NCBI GenBank assembly: GCA_003612335.1
Contig: RAYO01000012.1
Location: forward strand, 1 to 64,000
DNA length: 64,000 nt
Origin: a bacterium 1xD42-67
Lineage (GTDB): Bacteria; Bacillota; Clostridia; Oscillospirales; Oscillospiraceae
Direction of reading: 5' to 3'
Shown here: piece after piece, positions 57,291 through 64,000 of the stretch
Numbering within the stretch: position 1 is the first letter of the stretch
Layout: every line of letters starts with the position of its first letter
Position numbers and translations under genes: made by a program
The notes under the pieces: generated by a model
Database searches by the model: none
The model's input: the letters and a program-made list of their open reading frames with translations, nothing else
What the model was told of the DNA's origin: nothing

Positions 57291-58313
57291 TCACTTTCCG
57301 AGACCTTTCAGCCAGTTCAATAAATCGGAATCTTTTTGCCAGGCCGGAGTCTCCGGTTCTGGGGTAGGGCTGGGATAAGCCATTGTCAGCGCCTGGCGTT
57401 TGAAATGTTCATCGGCGCGGGCATAGATTTCTGTTGTACTCACATCCGCATGACCTAACAGATCGCGGATGTAGATCAAGTTCACGCCGGATTGCAGCAG
57501 ATGCATGGCTTTGCTGTGACGTAAAACATGGGGAGAAACGGCCATCTGCGCCGGAATAGCACCCATCTGTTGAGCGGATTTCACATATTTGTTCAGAATA
57601 TAAGCAATTCCGGCACGGGTAAGTTTTTTTCCGTCCCTGTTTCGGAAGAGAGGGGCCCCGCCGTGCATGGAGAAGCGGCGGTCACATTCCTCCAGATAAG
57701 CCCGCAGCAGCTTTTCAGTCGGAGCCATAATGGGCACGAACCGGGCCTTTCCGCCTTTTCCGGTCAGACGAATTACAGTAGGACTGGAAAGGCGTACATC
57801 TTCAAATTTGAGGTCTGCCAGTTCTTGCACCCGAGCCCCGGTATCATAGAGCAGCGCCAGCATAGCGAGATCACGGCACCCGGCGGCGGTCTGTGGGTCA
57901 GGCAGCGCAAGAATTGCCTGTATCTCGTCCAAGGTGAGGTAGGATACCACCTTTTTCTCCGCACGTTTATTGGGGATCGAGAGGATCTCCTGGCAGTGCG
58001 CCAATAGATGGGGAGCCTCGAACTGCAAATACTTGTAAAACGCATGGATCGCGGCCAGACGGTTATTCCGAGTCCCGGCAGAGCAGCCACGCTCTGTCTC
58101 CAGCCATTGCAAAAAATCCTCAACCAGACGCCTTGTTACTTGCTCCAAGGTCAGCTTTTGCGGATTGAGTTTGCGTTCCTTTTGGCAAAATCGGAGGAAC
58201 AGGGAGAAGGTATCCCGGTACGAGCGGACGGTATTCACGCTGCATCCAGACTGCCCAGGAAGATAGACACCTAAATACCGGCTGAGATGTATGGCAAAAT
58301 CAGTAGGCTTCAA
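57291..58313 (-). CDS. RIT recombinase C (third of trio)
   Basis: A 340-residue tyrosine recombinase. SAM-like N-terminal domain (residues 5-105), then Arg in DTGARVQELADL, Lys in GKGGKARFV, HVLRHSKAMHLL, LGHADVSTTEIYARA with the Tyr nucleophile. The C-terminal 25 residues are Pro-rich then helical. ATGA overlap with the second gene. In RIT elements the three proteins are thought to act together; separate roles are unknown. Confidence 0.92.
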   Translation of the reverse strand: MKPTDFAIHLSRYLGVYLPGQSGCSVNTVRSYRDTFSLFLRFCQKERKLNPQKLTLEQVTRRLVEDFLQWLETERGCSAGTRNNRLAAIHAFYKYLQFEAPHLLAHCQEILSIPNKRAEKKVVSYLTLDEIQAILALPDPQTAAGCRDLAMLALLYDTGARVQELADLKFEDVRLSSPTVIRLTGKGGKARFVPIMAPTEKLLRAYLEECDRRFSMHGGAPLFRNRDGKKLTRAGIAYILNKYVKSAQQMGAIPAQMAVSPHVLRHSKAMHLLQSGVNLIYIRDLLGHADVSTTEIYARADEHFKRQALTMAYPSPTPEPETPAWQKDSDLLNWLKGLGK

Positions 58314-59287
58314 GTGGTTTCACCGCCTGGTATCACATATGCACAGGTGTTTTCTACCTGCCGAACCACATCCGGATAGACCTCTGCCGTCAGGCGAAGA
58401 TAGCGAGAAGTTGCCCGCATGGATTTATGCCCCATAAAAACAGACAGAACTGGCAGCATTGCGGTCAGATCCTCGCCGGTTTCCACCCATTTTTGCAGCG
58501 TATGGACTGCGAATGTATGACGAATATCATGCAGACGCGGCCCATTTCCCTTTCCGTTGTATGGAATACCGGCGTTCCAAAGCAATTTTCGGAATCGTTG
58601 GTAAACGGTGTTCGGGCTGAGGATCGTGCGGTCCGGTGCAGGGAAAAAGAAATCATCGTCACACAGCCAGTAAGCTGTGTTTTCTCGGTGATCACGCAGC
58701 AGTTTCAGCAGGGATCCAGAAAGTGGAATCAGCCTGTCCCGCCCGTTTTTTGCTTCCCGGATCGTGAGGATGCCTTTCTCCAAATCCACATCCCGGCAAA
58801 GGAGCCCCACCGCTTCTGAAACCCGCAGACCACAGCCGTAGAGCAGGCGGAACAGGACCGGCAGTTCCTTATGCAGATCTCTTGCCTGAGCAATGGGCCG
58901 AATGTTATCTGCTGCCTGAAACAGCTTGTCCATCTCAATGTGGGTAAAGATGTGGGGGGTAAAAGAACCCTGGTTCCAATGGCAGCTGGGCAGCATACAG
59001 ACTTGGTGTCCGGTCAATTCCAGATATTTGCTGAACTGATTCAGTACACTGACACGATGCAGCCGACTTTTTGCCGCCTCTCCATCTCTGGGAGATGTCC
59101 AATCCATAGCCAGTTCTCTGGTCAGGACAGGAGCTGTGAGGCTGTACTCTTCCGTAAAGCGGCAGAACCGTTGGAGGATTTTGGCTTCTGTATAGTATTT
59201 GTAGCCCTGAGCCCGTTTGAACGCAACAAAATCATCCGCCAACGGAGCGAAAACACCGCTCATGGTAATGGGTGTGACAGTGATCAT
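58310..59287 (-). CDS. RIT recombinase B (second of trio)
   Basis: A 325-residue tyrosine recombinase starting MITVTPITMSG at 59287, right after the stop of the first gene; the longer frame is a shadow of that gene. Catalytic residues: Arg in YGCGLRVSEAVGL, Lys in EAKNGRDRLIPL, DIRHTFAVHTL, MGHKSMRATSRYLRL with Tyr. The N-terminal domain (FVAFKRAQGYKYYTEAKILQRFCRF) is typical of the middle RIT protein. Confidence 0.92.
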   Translation of the reverse strand: MITVTPITMSGVFAPLADDFVAFKRAQGYKYYTEAKILQRFCRFTEEYSLTAPVLTRELAMDWTSPRDGEAAKSRLHRVSVLNQFSKYLELTGHQVCMLPSCHWNQGSFTPHIFTHIEMDKLFQAADNIRPIAQARDLHKELPVLFRLLYGCGLRVSEAVGLLCRDVDLEKGILTIREAKNGRDRLIPLSGSLLKLLRDHRENTAYWLCDDDFFFPAPDRTILSPNTVYQRFRKLLWNAGIPYNGKGNGPRLHDIRHTFAVHTLQKWVETGEDLTAMLPVLSVFMGHKSMRATSRYLRLTAEVYPDVVRQVENTCAYVIPGGETT

Positions 59288-59288
59288 C

Positions 59289-60488
59289 TCACACCTCCAA
59301 TGCGCAGCGGCGCAGCTGGTCAATCCCAATGGAGAGGTAAACAGCGGTAGTCTCGGTATTGGCATGGCCCAAAATCTCCGAAATAACAGGCAACGGAACA
59401 TTTTCTTCCAACAGCCTGCTGGCCAGACTGTGCCGCAGAGAATGCGGCCCACGCTTTTTCCCTTGAACTGTCAATCCGGCTTTATGGATATACTCTGAAA
59501 CGATCCTGTAGAGAGAACTGGGATTGAAGTCCTTGAATGGATATTTATGACTGAGAAAAACAGTGTTGCTGCCAGAGACAGGCCGCCCAAATTTCAGATA
59601 GTCAATCACCGCCAATCCAACATCCTCCAACAGTGGCAGCGTCAGGGGTCTGCCGGTTTTGTGCTGGGTCAGGGTGAGGCGATTGTGTTCCCAGTCAAAA
59701 TTTTCAAAGCGCAGTCCGCTGACATCCCCGGTACGAAGCCCAAGACGGGTGATCAACAGCAGGATTGCGTAATTGCGTTTGCCTACCGGATTATTCCAGT
59801 CAACCATACCAAGGATTTTCATAACATCATCGTAGGAATACGCAGAAGGGATGCGGGCCCGCTTGTCGTAGTGAACATTGGGCGCAAAGCTGGCCAGATT
59901 CTGCGGGTGGTAATCATTCTGCCAGCAGAATTCCATGAACTGCCTCACAGTCCGCATCATATGGTCCTTGCTTTGGTTGCTGAATGCACTGATATACCGC
60001 AGATAGCCTTGGATATGCTCGCCTGTGATCTTGGGAATTGTGTCTATCTCCCGGCTGGTCAGGTAGTGAAAAAATCGCTCCAGGTACAGCTCAACCGTTC
60101 CCATGTTCCGTTCCACAATACCAACAAAGCGACGATGCTCCAGAAACTCATCCGTTGCTTTTTGGAATCCCTCCGGTATGCGGTAGCTTCGGTTCCTGTG
60201 CCGCATCATAAACGTACCATGCAGCTGCACTTCAGACAGCATCGTCAGATCTTGCAGCCGCCCCTGGTTCTCACGGCTTAATGTTCCATCCGACTTGAAT
60301 CCGTAGTGTTCCTCAATAAAGCGAATTCCGATGTCCATGCTGTAATCGCTGATTCCCTGCTGTGCCATAAATTTTACAAGTTGATTGGTGGTGCTGTTAA
60401 ATTGCTGAATCTTTCCCTTGCTATACCCGTTTTCTTCCAACCTTTGCCTGACTTGTCCGATAGTCCTGCTGATAGCCATTTCCTGCAT
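59289..60488 (-). CDS. RIT recombinase A (first of trio)
   Basis: A 399-residue tyrosine recombinase, the longest of the three, with an extra N-terminal helical segment (residues 1-110) before the core-binding domain. Arg in RLGLRTGDVSGL, Lys in QHKTGRPLTLP, HSLRHSLASRLL, LGHANTETTAVYLSI with Tyr. A ribosome site (GGAGG) precedes the start. It is transcribed first, from within 105 bases of the right terminal repeat. Confidence 0.92.
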   Translation of the reverse strand: MQEMAISRTIGQVRQRLEENGYSKGKIQQFNSTTNQLVKFMAQQGISDYSMDIGIRFIEEHYGFKSDGTLSRENQGRLQDLTMLSEVQLHGTFMMRHRNRSYRIPEGFQKATDEFLEHRRFVGIVERNMGTVELYLERFFHYLTSREIDTIPKITGEHIQGYLRYISAFSNQSKDHMMRTVRQFMEFCWQNDYHPQNLASFAPNVHYDKRARIPSAYSYDDVMKILGMVDWNNPVGKRNYAILLLITRLGLRTGDVSGLRFENFDWEHNRLTLTQHKTGRPLTLPLLEDVGLAVIDYLKFGRPVSGSNTVFLSHKYPFKDFNPSSLYRIVSEYIHKAGLTVQGKKRGPHSLRHSLASRLLEENVPLPVISEILGHANTETTAVYLSIGIDQLRRCALEV

Positions 60489-60589
60489 TTCAATACCTCC
60501 AAAATGTTTTGCCTCTCGGCTTCCTCCATTTTGCGGTATTATGCTAAGTTATTCAACAAAATCCCCTTGATTCCTAGCCTTTTTATCAC

Positions 60590-60661
60590 TCAACTTTTCA
60601 TAATTACTTTCTTTCCATTACCAACTCCGCCCTTTAAGTTGAGTATCACGGTTGTCCTCAT
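60590..60661 (-). pseudogene. Second parA 5' fragment, cut in the Walker A motif
   Basis: On the minus strand an ATG at 60661, 18 bases after the helicase stop, reads MRTTVILNLKGGVG, the start of a different ParA/Soj ATPase. After GGVG it runs into the right inverted repeat of the RIT and stops (NGKKVIMKS-stop). The remainder of this parA, expected at the other end of a simple insertion, is not there. Confidence 0.83.
60593..60635 (-). repeat. Right terminal inverted repeat of RIT
   Basis: Mirror of the left repeat (37/43 identical). The outer bases encode KGGVG of the right parA fragment on the minus strand. Confidence 0.88.
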
Positions 60662-60679
60662 TGTACTCGTCCTCTCGTT

Positions 60680-62029
60680 TTATGTGTTCGGCGCTGCGCC
60701 GATGTGGTCGTACTCCTCCTCCCAGGGCAGCGGCTCACTGCCAGGGAGCTCATAGAATGACTGCTGCTTGTACTCAGGTTCCTCGCGCTTGGATTTTATC
60801 AGACCGTTTGTATCCACCCGAAACGTCTGGGTCTCCCCGTTGAACAGCAGGGGCACCCGTCCTGTCTCGCCCTCTTTGTTTTTTTCTACAGCCAGAATAC
60901 GGCGGCTGCGCAGCCGCCCAGGCTCCTCCCGATAAACAAACATCACAATATCGGCATCCTGTTCGATCTGACCGGAGGAACGCAGGGAAGCCAGGGTAGG
61001 CGGCTTAACCTTTCCGCTCTCAGGGCGGGAGAGCTGAGAGAGGGCAACTACAGTCACTCCGGTATCCTGGGCGAAACGGTGCAGGGCCTTGGAGATGTAT
61101 GTAGCCTGCTCAAATTCCGTCCGGCCTGGAGCTTGGATCAGGGTCAGGTAGTCGATGTATATGACTTCAAATCGCTTGGCCCTGGTGTAAGAGGCGATAT
61201 CCTCCACCGTCATGCTGGAGGAGCGGATCAAAGACAGCCGACGGCTGCGGACCTTCTCTGACTTGCACGCCAGCAGATCATAGTCTCTTTCTGTCAATGC
61301 CCTATGTTTTATGCGGACCCCACTCACCTGAGCCGCTGAGGAGAACACACGGTTAAAAAGCTTTGAATTTTTCGTTTCCAGTGAAAAGAACCCCACCCGC
61401 AAGCTTCTGGCCTGATGATAGGCCATAGACAGTGCCAGGGCTGTCTTTCCGTCCGAGGGGTAGCCACCCAGAACAACGTAGTCGCTGGCCTCAGCGGTGA
61501 GCCCGGAATCCAGGAAATCAATGCCCCAGGGCACATACTGCGGGGTGCGCTCCAGTTCCTCATAGAAATTGAGGATGCCCTGTTCCATGGACAGGCACTC
61601 TACCCCAGGACTGTCCGCTATCAGGCCATTGAGCCTCCCTACAATCTCCCGCACCTGCTCCATTGTGACAGTCCCCTCAGAAATCAGCTCCAGACCAACG
61701 CTCTGGGCCGCGCGTACACCGGCCTGCTCCCGCACAATGGCCATCCACTCCCGGAGATTTGCTGTTGTGGGAGTTTCATCCATCACCCTGAGCAGATATT
61801 GACGTCGCTCGGGACTGGGCGCTTCCATTTTATGCAGCACTGTCACTGGGTCGATCTTTTCGTCGGACAGATACAGTTCCCGGATTGCCAGAAACACCTC
61901 CCGCCCTGTGGGATCGGTAAAATCCTCTAGACGAAGGACGGTCACAACGTCACCCACCGTGTTTGCGTCAATCAGCATAGCCCCTAACACGCTACTTTGA
62001 GCAAGTAAATAATCTGGCATCAGTCCCAC
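60680..62029 (-). CDS. DnaB-like replicative helicase
   Basis: A 449-residue helicase of the DnaB family that unwinds DNA at forks. N-terminal domain AQSSVLGAMLIDANTVGDVVTVLRLEDF...; Walker A GYPSDGKTALALSMAYHQ near residue 190; VIYIDYLTLIQAPG (Walker B); ALSQLSRPESGKVKPPTLASLRSSGQIEQDADIVMFVYRE near the C-terminus, all typical. It overlaps the initiator gene by 10 bases and is followed at once by parA. The element probably replicates autonomously; the host copy is expected elsewhere. Confidence 0.92.
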   Translation of the reverse strand: MGLMPDYLLAQSSVLGAMLIDANTVGDVVTVLRLEDFTDPTGREVFLAIRELYLSDEKIDPVTVLHKMEAPSPERRQYLLRVMDETPTTANLREWMAIVREQAGVRAAQSVGLELISEGTVTMEQVREIVGRLNGLIADSPGVECLSMEQGILNFYEELERTPQYVPWGIDFLDSGLTAEASDYVVLGGYPSDGKTALALSMAYHQARSLRVGFFSLETKNSKLFNRVFSSAAQVSGVRIKHRALTERDYDLLACKSEKVRSRRLSLIRSSSMTVEDIASYTRAKRFEVIYIDYLTLIQAPGRTEFEQATYISKALHRFAQDTGVTVVALSQLSRPESGKVKPPTLASLRSSGQIEQDADIVMFVYREEPGRLRSRRILAVEKNKEGETGRVPLLFNGETQTFRVDTNGLIKSKREEPEYKQQSFYELPGSEPLPWEEEYDHIGAAPNT

Positions 62030-62886
62030 CCAAACCTTTCCGGCCTTATGGCCTCAGTTGCCCCCAAAGCTGGGAGCTTCTCCTCGTCCTCCCAGCGCCG
62101 GCCGTTGATCCAGGAGGCGGGGTAGGGAATACCTTGGCCGTCCTCCTCCCGAATCTTCCGCTGCCACTCAGGGCTGGCCAGTTGGCGCTGGAGGGCATGG
62201 CCCATCACCACCAGCAGCCTGTCATCCGGATGCAGTGAGTCCCAAGCGCGTATCGCTGCCTGTTTGGACTTCTTGACGGGGTACATCCGCCAGAAGCCCT
62301 CAAACCGCTCCGGCTTCCAATCGGGCGCCGCCTTTGCTGCTCGGCCCCGCTTTGGCTTTCCTGAGCCCGCCGCCCCCTGGGGGGCTTTGGGGGGATCATC
62401 TGTTAGGCTGTTATCTGGGTTTATATCTGGTAATGGTGTCCCCGTTTGGTGAAATGATTGTCCCCGTTCCGTGTTTTGCATTTCACCGTTTGGTGAAATG
62501 CATCCAGCCGTTTCTGTGGCGCACTCTGCAAAATAGGCCATCGCTTTGTCGGAGAGGGAATACCAGCTTGTCCTGTCCCGCTTGTCCTGGTTGAAGCAGC
62601 CTGTCAGAAGCAGGCTGTTCTTCTTGCAGGCGGAAATGATACGCTCAATCTGCCGTCTGCTCCAGTACGGGTGCGCCTCACAGAAAGCGGCCAGGGAGTT
62701 GAATGTCCAGTATCTCCCCTCGTAAAAATTCTTCTCATAAGCCTTGTTATGCTTGAGCCAAAAATAGATGTTATGCAGGAAAACAGCGACGTCTACCCCA
62801 TAGGTCTGAGCCAGCACAGGATTAAAATGATGGTCTGGTATATTCTTCACCCCCATTCTTGGTGTAGCTTTTAGCACTGAACTCAT
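62020..62886 (-). CDS. HTH replication protein, DnaD/initiator-like
   Basis: A 288-residue protein. N-terminal winged helix (FNPVLAQTYGVDVAVFLHNIYFWL...YWTFNSLAAFCEAHPYWSRRQIERIISACKKNSLLL), a Pro/Ala/Gly linker with basic KPKRGRAAKA, and a C-terminal block (FEGFWRMYPVKKSKQAAIRAW...YPASWINGRRWED) common at the end of phage and element replication proteins that load helicases. Directly upstream of the DnaB-like helicase, which supports a helicase-loading or initiator role. Confidence 0.8.
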   Translation of the reverse strand: MSSVLKATPRMGVKNIPDHHFNPVLAQTYGVDVAVFLHNIYFWLKHNKAYEKNFYEGRYWTFNSLAAFCEAHPYWSRRQIERIISACKKNSLLLTGCFNQDKRDRTSWYSLSDKAMAYFAECATETAGCISPNGEMQNTERGQSFHQTGTPLPDINPDNSLTDDPPKAPQGAAGSGKPKRGRAAKAAPDWKPERFEGFWRMYPVKKSKQAAIRAWDSLHPDDRLLVVMGHALQRQLASPEWQRKIREEDGQGIPYPASWINGRRWEDEEKLPALGATEAIRPERFGWD

Positions 62887-63149
62887 TTAGCTGCCGTATG
62901 CCTGACATACTGGATCAGCTCAAAACCGTCCATAATAATCTGCTTAGCCGGGTAGAGGGAGTCAATGGCCTTTTGGGGCTCGACGCCCAGCGAGGCCGCT
63001 ACCGAATCCAGGCCCTCATGGATCAGGATGTGTCCTTGCCCTAACGGTTTTACGACGGCCATAGCCTGGATGACCTTAACGTCGTCCGGCATTGCGTCTA
63101 AGACATCGATTATTTCAAGAAGCCGGTTTTTCAAATCCTTTGGCGTCAT
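62883..63149 (-). CDS. Small element protein, paralogue of 63531-63809
   Basis: An 88-residue protein (LKNRLLEIIDVLDAMPDDVKV...HEGLDSVAASLGV...IIMDGFELIQYV). It shares the pattern 'LL.LID.I..-P..V-V' and GLDSVAA with the protein at 63531-63809, indicating duplication. It overlaps the initiator gene by 4 bases. Function unknown. Confidence 0.65.
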   Translation of the reverse strand: MTPKDLKNRLLEIIDVLDAMPDDVKVIQAMAVVKPLGQGHILIHEGLDSVAASLGVEPQKAIDSLYPAKQIIMDGFELIQYVRHTAAK

Positions 63150-63263
63150 TTCTTCACTACCCCCTTGTCAAATCCATTTTGCTGTGTTATCATAAACATG
63201 TCCTTATTGTACTCTTTGAGTACGGGTCCCGCGTGGCTGCGTTCACAGTCATGCGGGATTTTT
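63150..63263. other. Short intergenic gap with palindrome
   Basis: Contains the palindrome GTACTC-TTT-GAGTAC (63209-63223), a possible operator for the replication genes transcribed to the left. Confidence 0.35.
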
Positions 63264-63530
63264 TTATTTCTCCTCATACAGACCAAAATGAATCACCTCC
63301 GCCATAGTGAGGTCGATCCACGTCTTATCGACCTGCAGGACCGGCCGGCCGCCTGCGCCGGTGTAATATGCCGAATGGGAAGCTTTCCCCTTGTCCACCC
63401 AGCGCAGCCAGAAAGCGCGGCCATGCCGCTCGAAAACAGCCTGGTAGAGGGAGGGCACATCGTAGCCCTTGGCCCGGACCAGCTTCACCATGCTGGACTT
63501 AGTGGCCTTGGGCAAAATCTTCTTTGACAT
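63264..63530 (-). CDS. Small element protein, unknown
   Basis: An 88-residue basic alpha/beta protein (KATKSSMVKLVRAKGYDVPSLYQAVFERHGRAFWLRWVDKGKASHSAYYTGAGG). It begins directly after the stop of the gene upstream. No family recognised; DNA binding is possible from the basic N-terminus. Confidence 0.6.
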   Translation of the reverse strand: MSKKILPKATKSSMVKLVRAKGYDVPSLYQAVFERHGRAFWLRWVDKGKASHSAYYTGAGGRPVLQVDKTWIDLTMAEVIHFGLYEEK

Positions 63531-63809
63531 CTACTTTTCCTCCTGGACTGGAACAATCTCAACCAACGTGATTCCATCTAACACAGCCGTCCGCTGGATG
63601 TTGCTGGAATCTTCATACTCAAATCGGCGCTCTTGGATCTCCAGAGCGTAAGCGGCTGCCACCGAATCCAGTCCGCTGGTCAGCAGCAGTTCGGGATCGC
63701 CGTGCGAGCTGGACCTTGCAGTGTTGATCTCCACCTCCACCGGCAGACGCTCTATCAGGTCCACCAGCCTCAGAAGCTCCTCTTTGCGCTGCCTTGTCCT
63801 TGTGGTCAT
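63531..63809 (-). CDS. Small element protein, paralogue of 62883-63149
   Basis: A 92-residue protein (RKEELLRLVDLIERLPVEVEINTAR...TSGLDSVAAAYALEIQERRFEYED). It shares the GLDSVAA core and the N-terminal helix with the 88-residue protein at 62883. Start overlaps the stop of the small membrane protein (ATGA). Function unknown. Confidence 0.65.
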   Translation of the reverse strand: MTTRTRQRKEELLRLVDLIERLPVEVEINTARSSSHGDPELLLTSGLDSVAAAYALEIQERRFEYEDSSNIQRTAVLDGITLVEIVPVQEEK

Positions 63810-63931
63810 CCCATTGTCCTCCCTAAGTACACGGCCAGAGCCAGCAGAAAAGCCAGCCCCGAAGCGGTGAGCACACCCCAGTTGAAAAGGTCCTCCAGCC
63901 AGGGGTGAGACTCAAACAGTTTTCGCCACAT
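63806..63931 (-). CDS. Small membrane protein, 41 residues
   Basis: MWRKLFESHPWLEDLFNWGV, then a membrane helix (LTASGLAFLLALAVYLG). AGGAGG lies 8 bases ahead of the ATG, and the stop overlaps the next gene's start, so it is very likely translated. Function unknown. Confidence 0.65.
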   Translation of the reverse strand: MWRKLFESHPWLEDLFNWGVLTASGLAFLLALAVYLGRTMG

Positions 63932-63942
63932 GATATAGCCTC

Positions 63943-64000
63943 CTAGTTTCCGTCTTTACAGTAGACTTCCAGTTCTAGGCCGGACTGAATAATCTGCCGC
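63943..64000 (-). CDS. Partial gene at the window edge
   Basis: Only the last 18 codons are in the window (ending IIQSGLELEVYCKDGN-stop), in frame and close to the next gene's ribosome site. It looks like the end of an operon gene running in from the right; family unknown. Confidence 0.5.
   Translation of the reverse strand, partial: RQIIQSGLELEVYCKDGN

Larger units (their letters stand above)
57183..60635 (-). mobile_element. Recombinase-in-trio (RIT) element
   Basis: A 3.45-kb unit with three tandem, touching tyrosine-recombinase genes and 43-bp terminal inverted repeats (57183-57225 and 60593-60635; 37 of 43 positions identical, the outer 20 identical). Size, gene number, gene overlaps and repeats match RIT elements. 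It carries nothing else. Both ends lie exactly in the KGGVG codons of parA-type genes. Confidence 0.88.

Overview
The window looks like a GC-rich gut Firmicute of the Oscillospiraceae type (Flavonifractor/Lawsonibacter-like). This is inferred from AGGAGG ribosome sites, a leucine-type T-box leader, PadR regulation, thioester/Cna-B surface proteins and a VirB4-PrgI-NlpC/P60 conjugation operon. It alternates mobile DNA with a block of ordinary chromosome.

Region by region. (1) 1-4.4 kb, + strand: a SLOG-fold protein, a tightly linked XRE regulator / ImmA-IrrE protease / PIN-domain triad, a XerC/D-type integrase and a second XRE regulator. (2) 4.4-34.8 kb, - strand: one long conjugation operon. 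Read 5' to 3' it holds two uncharacterised DNA-binding-type proteins, a VirB2-like pilin candidate, a membrane protein, a sortase, an SLH/transglutaminase-like protein, a 2466-residue thioester adhesin with about 20 Cna-B repeats, VirB6-like, NlpC/P60, PrgI, VirB4, an HD-GYP protein, several small unknowns, a PC4-like protein, a VirD4 coupling protein, a two-S1-domain protein, and two sigma-like proteins at the 3' end. No relaxase is visible. (3) 34.9-37.5 kb: cargo-type genes (zinc ribbon, dinB-like polymerase divergent from a SRAP gene, DUF5348), ending near tRNA-Val. (4) 37.7-56.2 kb, chromosome: tRNA-Val(GAC), pgi, a DUF3472-like secreted protein, a P-loop protein, then a T-box controlled ilvBN - immunity-like cluster - ilvBN - ilvC operon, a PadR-controlled secreted-protein locus and mgtE with a long structured leader. 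(5) 56.2-64 kb, mobile again: a decayed YobI-like gene, a gene fragment, a recombinase-in-trio (RIT) element with 43-bp terminal inverted repeats, then a replication operon (DnaB-like helicase, HTH initiator, small proteins).

The most striking points are: the RIT element is flanked on both sides by the first codons of two different parA genes, both cut inside the Walker A motif and both pointing into the element; a five-gene immunity-like island (two SUKH-like paralogues, a DUF1877/YfbM-like gene, two unknowns) lies inside the branched-chain amino acid operon; and a giant thioester adhesin, with a bare LPRTG at its extreme C-terminus, is built into the conjugation operon next to its own sortase.

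Method: all calls come from reading the sequence and the translated frames by eye. Family names rest on motif recognition, not on searches.
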